From the NCBI GenBank assembly GCA_038322235.1, contig JBBQFQ010000007.1, positions 62,001 to 126,000 of the forward strand: a DNA stretch of 64,000 nucleotides, written 5' to 3'. A program made the translations under genes and the position numbers. Shown here in pieces: positions 43,380 to 50,660 of this stretch (position 1 is the stretch's first letter; each line of letters starts with the position of its first letter). Origin of the DNA: SZAS-18 sp038322235 (lineage in GTDB: Bacteria; Verrucomicrobiota; Verrucomicrobiia; Chthoniobacterales; SZAS-18). The notes under the pieces were generated by a model that had not been told where the DNA came from, did no database searches, and saw only the letters and a program-made list of their open reading frames with translations.

Positions 43380-44672
43380 TCATCGCGACGGCCCGATCCG
43401 CGGCTTCTTCGTCAGCTTGGCGCGAAGCCAGATGCCGCTGATCGGCGTCTCGTTAACGTCGGTGCCGCGGTGCACCGCGAGGATGGTGAATTTCACGGTG
43501 CGCACCGGCTCGCGGAACCCGCGCACGACGATCGGATAGGCCTTGCGAAACCGTTCGTTCGGAATCGTCACGCGGATCTTTTGTTTTTCGTTCAGCACCA
43601 GCTCCACCTCGGCGACACGATTGTAGCGCCACCAGCGCGCCTGGTCCTTTTCCACATCGTAACCCGGCTCGAAAAGTACGCCGTCGAGCGGTCGCGGTTG
43701 CCTCACGGCGAGCGTCACGCTTTCGCCGACGCCATCGCCTTTCCCCGGGATCCACGGCGGCGGCGTGCCGCTATCCGTGCCGCGCTCTTCCAGATTCACG
43801 GGAGCGAACGATTCCTCGCCCCTCGCTTCGCGGGTGGAGCTGGCGCGGGCGGAGAATCTCCGGTGAATGAGAAACCACGGCCCACCCGCGTGGAGCTCGT
43901 ATCCGTCGGTGAAACGCAGCAATTGGGGATCCGGCGCGCCCTCGTAGGCCGGATGGAGGGTGATCTCCAGATCGTCGGCCAACCCGGGCTTGAGATTGGC
44001 AAACCCCCACTCGAAGCGCGTCGGCGAGGTGCGCTGGAAACGGCCCGCCGGCTTCGTCACTACCACCCATTCAATCTCGGGCTTCATGATGTTCACCACG
44101 ATTAGACCCCGGTTTATCGGCCCCTTCCAACCCGCCGCCGGGGAGAGTAGGTAGCGAAACGTTTCGGCCTCCCGGTGCGAATGCTCGGAGACTTCGAATC
44201 CGCCTACCGCATAACGTGATTGATAGCGGATCCGGACTTCGCGCGCTTGCCCCGCTTCAAACGCGAGGACTGATTTCTTCCAGTGGCGGATAGGCGGTTC
44301 GTCGAAGCCCTCTCTCCCCGGGGGCTTGGGCGGAGCGAGGTCGTCGCTCGCCACGGTGGTGCCATCGAGTTCGATTTGGTAACCGCGCAAGTCATCCTGC
44401 CAGCGTTCGACCGGGAAAAAGAAGTCCTGCGCGATCTCGGACGGACCTAGATTGCGCATGCGATAGCGCACTTCCACGGCGGCGAATTCCTGATGCAGAT
44501 CGATGGCCAATTGTTCTTCTTCGATCGTCACCGGCGTCAGCTCTTTCCCGCGGGAGGGCGCGCCGTTCCCACTGGCAGGAACGCCCTCCGCGATCGGTCC
44601 GCCATTCGCCCGCGCGCTCTGCACGAGCATGAGTGCGATGGCGACCAAGAGAGCCCGGCGAAGAAACCGCAT
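43380..44672 (-). CDS. secreted protein, DUF4424-like with probable NADase-type glycan-binding C-terminus (paralogue 2)
   Basis: A 430-residue exported protein, paralogue of the gene at 42011-43351. The signal peptide ends QSARA and the mature protein again starts NGG. LAIDLHQEFAAVEVRYRMRN and FFFPVERWQDDL align with paralogue 1. The C-terminus keeps the GDGVGESVTLAVRQPRPLDG opening and the ETPISGIWLRAKL end. The family match is by eye only. It lies 28 bases upstream of paralogue 1 in the same direction and is the likely first gene of this three-gene unit. ATG 44672 begins MRFLRRALL. Confidence 0.7.
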   Translation of the reverse strand: MRFLRRALLVAIALMLVQSARANGGPIAEGVPASGNGAPSRGKELTPVTIEEEQLAIDLHQEFAAVEVRYRMRNLGPSEIAQDFFFPVERWQDDLRGYQIELDGTTVASDDLAPPKPPGREGFDEPPIRHWKKSVLAFEAGQAREVRIRYQSRYAVGGFEVSEHSHREAETFRYLLSPAAGWKGPINRGLIVVNIMKPEIEWVVVTKPAGRFQRTSPTRFEWGFANLKPGLADDLEITLHPAYEGAPDPQLLRFTDGYELHAGGPWFLIHRRFSARASSTREARGEESFAPVNLEERGTDSGTPPPWIPGKGDGVGESVTLAVRQPRPLDGVLFEPGYDVEKDQARWWRYNRVAEVELVLNEKQKIRVTIPNERFRKAYPIVVRGFREPVRTVKFTILAVHRGTDVNETPISGIWLRAKLTKKPRIGPSR

Positions 44673-44929
44673 TACCGTTCTCTGCCGAAGCGGTGGCAAC
44701 GACGCAAGACCCGAGTTCGCCTCGGCAGCTTCAGGGGCGCGAATTGGATGGGGTCAAAGCGGGAGCACCACGCCTGAATCTGACCGCCCGTGAGAGCATC
44801 CGCCGTTTTGTTTTGGTCGGTCGCCGCCGTCGTTCATTTGTCGCGGGCGCTCCACTCGGTCCGATCTGCCTCGGACACCGCGCTCAGCTCAGGTTTGGGT
44901 GACGTCCCGACTGCTCCGGCTGGAACGAG

Positions 44930-45310
44930 TCACATCCCGGCGAGGGCAAGGGCGGTGAGCCCAACCGCGAGGAGGATGACTGCCGCGCAACCGGGCCGTG
45001 CGCTCGAAGGGCTCAACGACTCGGTCAGGTCTTCTCCTTCCTCGCCGAATAGTCGTGCCTCCAAGGCCCTCGCGATGGATTGAAGCTTCTGCAAGAACTG
45101 GAGATCGCGATCGTCGTTGACGTCGTCTGTCCAGAGATGGTCAGACGCTTGATTGAGGTAACGGGTCTGACCGGTGGTCGGAGACGTCCAGATGATGGTT
45201 TTGTTCTCTGCCTCTCGGAGCGAAGGATCGTGGGCAAGTAGCTCCATCACCTCTGCCGAAACGATCGGCCGATGATCGTCTCCGCGGCGGATGCTTAAGA
45301 CGTAGCTCAT
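44930..45310 (-). CDS. small protein of unknown function with C-terminal membrane anchor
   Basis: A 126-residue protein. The first ~95 residues are polar; SREAENK is absent but PSLREAENKTIIWTSPTTGQ and FLQKLQSIARALEARLFG look like a folded soluble domain. A single hydrophobic segment (CAAVILLAVGLTALALAGM) ends the protein, suggesting a tail anchor. No family was recognised. Reading-frame composition matches neighbours. It lies 257 bases from the secreted pair and 64 from the next small gene, both on the same strand. Confidence 0.6.
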   Translation of the reverse strand: MSYVLSIRRGDDHRPIVSAEVMELLAHDPSLREAENKTIIWTSPTTGQTRYLNQASDHLWTDDVNDDRDLQFLQKLQSIARALEARLFGEEGEDLTESLSPSSARPGCAAVILLAVGLTALALAGM

Positions 45311-45374
45311 GGGGGATGGGATGAGAAGGCCGAACGGCTCGATCAGGCACCGCAGGCGCAGGACTCCGCAAAGC

Positions 45375-45773
45375 TCATGGGGAAGGGACGTGGCATCGAA
45401 GACTTCGGGCTGCGGCGTCGGCTAAATCGTCCGGGGTGCGATTGAATCCGATCGCTGCTTGGGGAGCGTGTTGGCGGATCAGATTGATGATCGATTCAAA
45501 AAGCTCCAGTTGATCCCCGGGCTCACGAATTCCGCCACCGACGATGACGCAGTCCCATGACCGGGCCTGGAGAGCGGCGGTGACCAAAGCCTGGACGTTG
45601 TCGCTGCCGTCGAGCCCCACCAAGCACGCCTCGGAGCGGAAGCCGCGGTCGGCCAGCGCCGCCAGACCGATCTGGATCGCCGCCGCCACTGGTTTCGGAT
45701 CCCAAGGTCCGGGCACTCGATAAGGATCGAGACCAACGACGAGGACATGCGGCTTCGGGACTGGATCAGCCAT
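45375..45773 (-). CDS. small alpha/beta protein of unknown function
   Basis: A 132-residue protein starting HVLVVGLDPYRVPGPWDPKP. Alternating strands and helices (CLVGLDGSDNVQALVTAAL, WDCVIVGGGIREPGDQLELF) look like a Rossmann- or receiver-like fold. The phosphoacceptor and other response-regulator residues are not clear, so a signalling role should not be assumed. No signal peptide. It sits upstream of the gene at 44930 on the same strand. Confidence 0.6.
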   Translation of the reverse strand: MADPVPKPHVLVVGLDPYRVPGPWDPKPVAAAIQIGLAALADRGFRSEACLVGLDGSDNVQALVTAALQARSWDCVIVGGGIREPGDQLELFESIINLIRQHAPQAAIGFNRTPDDLADAAARSLRCHVPSP

Positions 45774-45888
45774 TTCTGAGGGGGAGAACGCTGTTGATGC
45801 GACGCGAGCCGCAGACTGTGACAGATAGTCGGGAACGGGAGCCGGAAGGCAACCCTTCCTGGAGCAGTCCTCGGTCCCGTCGGCGCTT

Positions 45889-46117
45889 CGGTGATCTGGA
45901 GTGCGGCAGCCCTCTGCCGCTTTCCTCGGATCGGGCGCCGCAGGGGAGCCCGATGGCCAAGGCAGCGGGAAGCAGGTCGTTCGCTGCCTTGCTCGGGGTC
46001 AGCGTGGGCGAACGTCCCTCGCGAAAGCGGCAGAGGGCAGCCGCAGTCCGGAAATGGGGCTACCGTCTCCCCGACGTTGGAGCGAAGTTTGGGCCGAGCG
46101 GGAGCTCAGCCGTACCA
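45889..46117. repeat. dispersed hairpin repeat, copy 1
   Basis: A ~229-bp element. Two 27-bp arms in inverted orientation (45898-45924 and 46023-46049) match at 25 positions. Each arm is itself a hairpin, GCGGCAG-CCCT-CTGCCGC, so the unit looks like a pair of REP hairpins. Between the arms is a second small inverted pair around AAGGCAGCG / GCTGCCTT. A 68-bp tail follows the right arm and is shared with copy 2. No protein seems encoded. It fills most of the 365-base gap between flanking genes. Confidence 0.9.
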
Positions 46118-46138
46118 AGGGAAGTTTGGGTAGAGTGG

Positions 46139-46531
46139 CTATCGCGAACTCGGCTCGTCTGCCAGCTTGAAAGCGTTGGCGATCCCGTCCGCCGATGGCC
46201 CCTTCGCCGGATGAGGGTATGCTGTCCGGTAGTCTCGGACCTCCCGGACAACGCGTCTCTGGATTGGATCCAGTGGGGACTCGGGGATTGGGGTTCCAAG
46301 CAGAAACAGAGCGCTATCAAGATTGGTCTCGAGGAGCTGGATCGCAGAGGCAGGATCTTCGGCGCGAAGCTTTTTCAGGGTGGTCACGATCATTTGAGAA
46401 TCCCGGACGCATTGGGCGACATGCGAGTCGGAAACCTGGCGCGACATCTCGCGGGCGACGGCCCAGCCGCCGATGAACAGGCCGAGAAGTAAGAACGAGA
46501 GCGCCAACAAGAATACGCGAGGTTTGCTCAT
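46139..46531 (-). CDS. small membrane-anchored protein of unknown function, flanked by repeats
   Basis: A 130-residue protein with one N-terminal transmembrane segment or uncleaved signal (FLLALSFLLLGLFIGGWAVA). The rest (VAQCVRDSQMIVTTLKKL, AIQLLETNLDSALFLL) is helical and probably periplasmic. ATG 46531 was chosen; a longer frame to 46696 reads through repeat copy 2 and gives the repeat-derived KAAEGCRTPNH, so it was rejected. The gene sits exactly between two direct copies of the hairpin repeat. Function unknown. Confidence 0.6.
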   Translation of the reverse strand: MSKPRVFLLALSFLLLGLFIGGWAVAREMSRQVSDSHVAQCVRDSQMIVTTLKKLRAEDPASAIQLLETNLDSALFLLGTPIPESPLDPIQRRVVREVRDYRTAYPHPAKGPSADGIANAFKLADEPSSR

Positions 46532-46640
46532 AGAAGGAGGGTCGCCCAACAGATATTGGATTACCAGTCGCGATCCAAGGCGACCAGTCGTGCTTGTCGG
46601 GATCACGAGAGATTGAAACGCCGCGGTCAAGCGGAAGGCT

Positions 46641-46871
46641 CGGTGATTTGGAGTGCGGCAGCCCTCTGCCGCTTTTTTGGGGTGGGGGCGCCGCATGGCA
46701 GCGAGATCGCCAAGGCAGCGGGAAACAGGTCGCTTCCGGCATTGCTCGGGGTCAGCGCGGGGCGAATGTCCCTCGCGAAAGCGGCAGAGGGCAGCCGCAG
46801 TCCGGAAATGGGGCTACCGTCTCCCCGACGTTGGAGCGAAGTTTGGGCCGAGCGGGAGCTCAGCCGTACCA
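46641..46871. repeat. dispersed hairpin repeat, copy 2
   Basis: A ~231-bp direct copy of the element at 45889-46117, in the same orientation, with the same two hairpin arms, internal inverted pair and the 68-bp tail that ends AGCTCAGCCGTACCA. The two copies differ by scattered substitutions, so they are not a recent exact duplication. It occupies most of the 370 bases between the small membrane-protein gene and the acylase gene. Confidence 0.9.
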
Positions 46872-46901
46872 GGATCCGTACCAGGGGGAGATTGGCCGTA
46901 C

Positions 46902-49172
46902 CTATTTTACGATGAGCGTGAGTTTCGATTTCGCCGGACCGGGGAGGAAGGGGGTCGCGCGGCCGGTCGCCCAGTCTTCGTGGCCAGAGCGGAAGAAGGG
47001 GGAAAGGAAATGTCCGCTTGCCCCGCCGGGCATGTGGAAAATGCCTTCCTCCTCGCGGCCGGGGGCGACGACCATCCGCTCGGAGGCGCCGAAGGTCGGA
47101 CCCTGGACGCGGGGCATGTCGCCGTCGCCCGGCAGCGGCTCGGCGGTCATGCTCAGGATGCCGCGCAGGGCCGGCGGCAGAAATCTGGCGATGGGGTGTT
47201 CGATCCGCATGGTGTTGCGCGCCCCCCACGTCATCGCCGCGAGCGGTTTCGCGTCCTTCACGGCGGAGTCGAGGAATTCGTCCGCCGCCTCCAGCATCAG
47301 CGCGTCCCAGGAAGGGTGTTTCGCCGGCAGCCAGTGCAGCGGTTTCGCCTGCACCAGCGACCAGAGCGGGACCTCGAACTGCAACCGGAAGAGCCGCGCC
47401 TTTTCGTAGCGCTGAGTCGCGAGACGCACCACGGGCTCGAAGACGCGCGTGGCGACGCTCCACCGAAAGGCGCGCACCGCCCGGTAACCTACGGAATCGA
47501 TCGCCGCCCGGCCGCCCCAGTTCTCGACGAACTTCCTCAGCTCGGTCCGCTCGGGTCGCGCGGCGCAGGCCTCGGGAGTGAGGGTCGCAAGGAGCACCGT
47601 ACGCCAGCGTTCGAGGAAGAGCGCGCGGTCATCGAGCTGGACGCCGAGGACGTCGGCCGGTCGGGCCTTGGCGGGCAACGCCGTGAGGTCGTCCCGGATC
47701 TGCCGGGCCCGGGCGGGCGCTTCATAGCCGCCATCGCCGAGGAGGGCGAGGGCGGGGCCGCCGACGACCCGATTGTTGGCCGTCCAGAGTTGATCGCCGC
47801 GCTGCACCGGGATTTGGGTGCGCTCGAGGAATCCGCCTTTTCGGTCCGGCACGCGGCCGATGATCGTCCAGGCGATCTTGCCGGCGGCATCGCCGACCAC
47901 GAAATTCTGCGGCGGCATCCCCACGCCGTGGGCGCAGGCGATCGCCTCGCCGACGGAGTTGGCCCAGATCATGTCCGCGAGCCGGCCGTTCGTGGCCTCG
48001 GGGGAATGGAAGCTCCAGACGAGCGCGAGCGGATGGCCCTCGCGGTCGCGACCGACGATGGGACCGCTGGCCGACGTCTCGATCGTCAACTCGGCGGGTT
48101 CGGCGCCTTTCACTCGGATCATCTCGCGGTATTTCGTGAGCGGCGCGTCGGCGGGCAACGGCACGATGCTCGAGGTGGCGATGTAGGAATTCGTGAAGCC
48201 CCAGGTGATCCGTCCGTTGCTCCCGACGATCATGACCGGCGCGCCGGGGAGGGTGGCGCCGGTGATGCGGCGATCGGGCAGGACGATCGACAGCCGGTAC
48301 CACGTGTTCGGCACGCTCAGACCGAGATGCATGTCGTTCGCCACGATCGCGCCGCCGTGGGCGGTGCGGGTGCCGGCGAGGGCGAAATTGTTCGAGCCCG
48401 GCAGCAGCGCGGGCTCGGGCTCGACGAGCGCCGTCTTCGGCGCCGCCGGGAGCGCCCGCGCATCGAAGATCTGTGCGGCTGGGATGGCGCGCGCCGGCGC
48501 GCTCGTGCCGTCGAGCGCGGCATCTTCCGGCGTTTCGGTGGGCGCGAAGAAGTCCGCGACGACGGCGCCCACCGCTTCGCGCAGCGCGGTGCGGGTGCGG
48601 GTGATTTCCGCGCTCGAGTCCTGGAGTTCGAGCGCCATGGCGTACGCGGCGACGAAGGTATCCTCGGGCTCCCACGGGACCGGCGTGCCTCCCACCAGAT
48701 AATATTCCGGCGGCTTTGCGCCCAGCGAGGCGAGGCCCGCGTTGACGCCTTCCGCGTAAGCGACGATCGCGGCGCGACCGGCGGCGGGCTCGCGCTCGAG
48801 CACCCGGCGCGCGAGCGCGCGGAAATGGTGGAGGCGCACGGCGCGATCCAGCGGCAGGGCGCCGGCGCCGAAGATTTCGCTCAGTTCTCCGGCAGCGCGG
48901 CGGCGCAGCACATCCATCTGGAAGAAGCGGTCCTGACCGTGGAGAAAGCCGATCGCCCGGCAGATGTCCGGCCAATCCTCGCCCCGCACCGTGGGGATGC
49001 CCGCCGCGTCGCGTTCGATGACGACCGGCTTCGTGAGGCCCGGAACCGTGGCCGAACCGTCGAGCGCAGGGAGCGAGCGACGCAGGAGCCACCAACCGCA
49101 CGCCAGCGCGAGTGCGCCGATGACGAGGAGCGTGAGAACAATCCGGACCAACCAACGGAGAACGCGGCGCAT
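46902..49172 (-). CDS. penicillin-acylase family (Ntn) hydrolase
   Basis: A 756-residue amidohydrolase with an N-terminal membrane segment (IVLTLLVIGALALACGWWLL), hence periplasmic. The order of elements matches the family: GFLHGQDRFFQMDVLRR in the alpha chain, a variable spacer, then the nucleophile S260 in PGSNNFALAG, expected to become the first residue of the beta chain after self-cleavage. ANDMHLGLSVPNTWYRL and SNGRITWGFTN are further conserved segments. Members cleave penicillins, acyl-homoserine lactones or other acyl amides; the substrate here is unknown. It lies 15 bases downstream of corA. Confidence 0.93.
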   Translation of the reverse strand: MRRVLRWLVRIVLTLLVIGALALACGWWLLRRSLPALDGSATVPGLTKPVVIERDAAGIPTVRGEDWPDICRAIGFLHGQDRFFQMDVLRRRAAGELSEIFGAGALPLDRAVRLHHFRALARRVLEREPAAGRAAIVAYAEGVNAGLASLGAKPPEYYLVGGTPVPWEPEDTFVAAYAMALELQDSSAEITRTRTALREAVGAVVADFFAPTETPEDAALDGTSAPARAIPAAQIFDARALPAAPKTALVEPEPALLPGSNNFALAGTRTAHGGAIVANDMHLGLSVPNTWYRLSIVLPDRRITGATLPGAPVMIVGSNGRITWGFTNSYIATSSIVPLPADAPLTKYREMIRVKGAEPAELTIETSASGPIVGRDREGHPLALVWSFHSPEATNGRLADMIWANSVGEAIACAHGVGMPPQNFVVGDAAGKIAWTIIGRVPDRKGGFLERTQIPVQRGDQLWTANNRVVGGPALALLGDGGYEAPARARQIRDDLTALPAKARPADVLGVQLDDRALFLERWRTVLLATLTPEACAARPERTELRKFVENWGGRAAIDSVGYRAVRAFRWSVATRVFEPVVRLATQRYEKARLFRLQFEVPLWSLVQAKPLHWLPAKHPSWDALMLEAADEFLDSAVKDAKPLAAMTWGARNTMRIEHPIARFLPPALRGILSMTAEPLPGDGDMPRVQGPTFGASERMVVAPGREEEGIFHMPGGASGHFLSPFFRSGHEDWATGRATPFLPGPAKSKLTLIVK

Positions 49173-49187
49173 GCGAGGGGAGCCCGG

Positions 49188-50306
49188 TCAGTTATCCTTG
49201 TGGAGCCAGCCCTTCCGCCAAAAAATGAAGAGCTGGATGAAAGCGATCGCGAGCATGACGGTCCAGCAGACCACGTAGCCGTAGGGATGTCTCAGCTCCG
49301 GCATGGAGAGCGGGCCGGCGTCCTTGTCGAAATTCATCCCGTAGACACCGGCGATGAAGGTCAGCGGAATGAAGATCGACGAGATGACGGTCAGCACGCG
49401 CATGATGTCGTTGGTGCGGATGCTGATGGCCGAGAGATAAATGTCCATCAGGCTGGCCGCCATCTCCCGGTAGTTCTCGATGATGTCCATGATCTGGACG
49501 AGATGGTCATAGCAATCGCGCAGGTACGGCTTTGTCCCCTCCTGGATGATGCCGGATTCGTCACGCATCAGCGCGTTGATCAGCTCCCGCTGCGGCCAGA
49601 TCGAGCGGCGGAGCAGGAGGAGCGAGCGTTTGATCGTGTGGAGGCGCGCGAGGCAATCCTTGCCGGGCTTGGCGAGCAGATCATCCTCCAGTTCCTCGAG
49701 CGCCTCCCCCACGTCCTCGAGGAGGGGAAAAAAGTGATCGATGACGGAATCGAGCAGCGCGTATGCGAGGTAGTCCGGACCCTGGGATCGGATCTGCGCG
49801 TTGCCCCCGAGGATGCGCTGGCGCACCGGCTCGAAGACGTCCTGCAAGGCTTCCTCCTGGATGGAGATGAGATTCTCCTTCGAAAGGAAGAGGCTGACCT
49901 GCTCGGCGCAGAGCGTCCCGGTTTTCCCGTCCTCATAGACCATCTGGGTGACGATGAAGAGATGGCCCGCGTAGTCCTCGACCTTGGGGCGCTGGCTGGT
50001 GTGGAAGACGTCTTCGAGGGCGAGCGGGTGCAGGTGAAAATGTTCCGCTAGCCGCCGGAAGAGCGGTACATCGCCGAGGCCCTCAATGTTGATCCAGCTC
50101 ACGCGATCATTATCCCGGCAGTGAAAGACCTCCTCGAGCTCCGACACCCGGCGCGCCTCGACGTGCTCCCGGTTGTACTCGATGAACTCGACGACGGGCG
50201 GGACCTCCGGGGTACCCGTTGTTGTCGGCAGGGTTCCCGGCGCCGCGCCCGGCGGATGGGAGGAGCTCGTCTGCAAAGTCGGCGGGGCGGAAGGCTGGGG
50301 GCTCAT
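49188..50306 (-). CDS. corA: CorA family magnesium/cobalt transporter
   Basis: A 372-residue CorA channel. The selectivity motif GMN lies in GVYGMNF between two C-terminal transmembrane segments (VISSIFIPLTFIAGV and VVCWTVMLAIAFIQLFIF). The long cytoplasmic domain has HPLALEDVFHTSQRPKVEDY and a helical stalk, LLVLRR-like. ATG 50306 begins MSPQPSAP; the Pro-rich first ~35 residues are disordered. The acylase gene follows after 15 bases and a small membrane gene lies upstream. Confidence 0.95.
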   Translation of the reverse strand: MSPQPSAPPTLQTSSSHPPGAAPGTLPTTTGTPEVPPVVEFIEYNREHVEARRVSELEEVFHCRDNDRVSWINIEGLGDVPLFRRLAEHFHLHPLALEDVFHTSQRPKVEDYAGHLFIVTQMVYEDGKTGTLCAEQVSLFLSKENLISIQEEALQDVFEPVRQRILGGNAQIRSQGPDYLAYALLDSVIDHFFPLLEDVGEALEELEDDLLAKPGKDCLARLHTIKRSLLLLRRSIWPQRELINALMRDESGIIQEGTKPYLRDCYDHLVQIMDIIENYREMAASLMDIYLSAISIRTNDIMRVLTVISSIFIPLTFIAGVYGMNFDKDAGPLSMPELRHPYGYVVCWTVMLAIAFIQLFIFWRKGWLHKDN

Positions 50307-50326
50307 TAATGCGCCGTCTGGGTCGC

Positions 50327-50536
50327 TTACGGCTTCCAGCGCGCTGCGTCGATGCACGAGAGCACGTGGCCGACCCACCCCAGCAGCCCGAATGAGACGA
50401 ACCAAATCACCGCCGTGAGGACGAAATGGACCAGCGCGGCGAGAATGCGTCCCTGCACCAATTGGCCGAGGCCGGGGATGCAGATGGAGCAGATGGCGGC
50501 GAGCACGTTGCCCGTGGAACCTTGACCGGTCGACAT
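50327..50536 (-). CDS. small TM2-like membrane protein
   Basis: A 69-residue protein with two transmembrane segments (about 10-24 and 33-57). SICIPGLGQLVQGRILAALV carries the GLGQ turn common in TM2-type membrane proteins. The start is ATG 50536; longer in-frame versions reach under the ATPase gene and were rejected. It ends 20 bases before corA begins and is read the same way. Function unknown. Confidence 0.7.
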   Translation of the reverse strand: MSTGQGSTGNVLAAICSICIPGLGQLVQGRILAALVHFVLTAVIWFVSFGLLGWVGHVLSCIDAARWKP

Positions 50537-50660
50537 GGGTGAAACCTCAGGGGGAGAAGGGCGGTCGGCAAGCGATGGAACGCGATTGAATCTCAGATGA
50601 AAGTGAGCCGCGCCTGGCCTTTCCGGTCGAAGCCAGGCCTCGCGGGGCGTAGATTGGCGG

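Noticed and set aside
45794..46492. Plus-strand frame across repeat copy 1
   Set aside because: Much of it is repeat-derived translation (CGSPLPL) or antisense to the small membrane-protein gene.
46653..50051. Very long plus-strand frame antisense to the acylase and corA genes
   Set aside because: It reads through the reverse strand of two clearly conserved genes and one repeat copy. The high GC content makes long antisense frames likely, and its product is Arg/Gly/Asp-rich with no recognisable domain.
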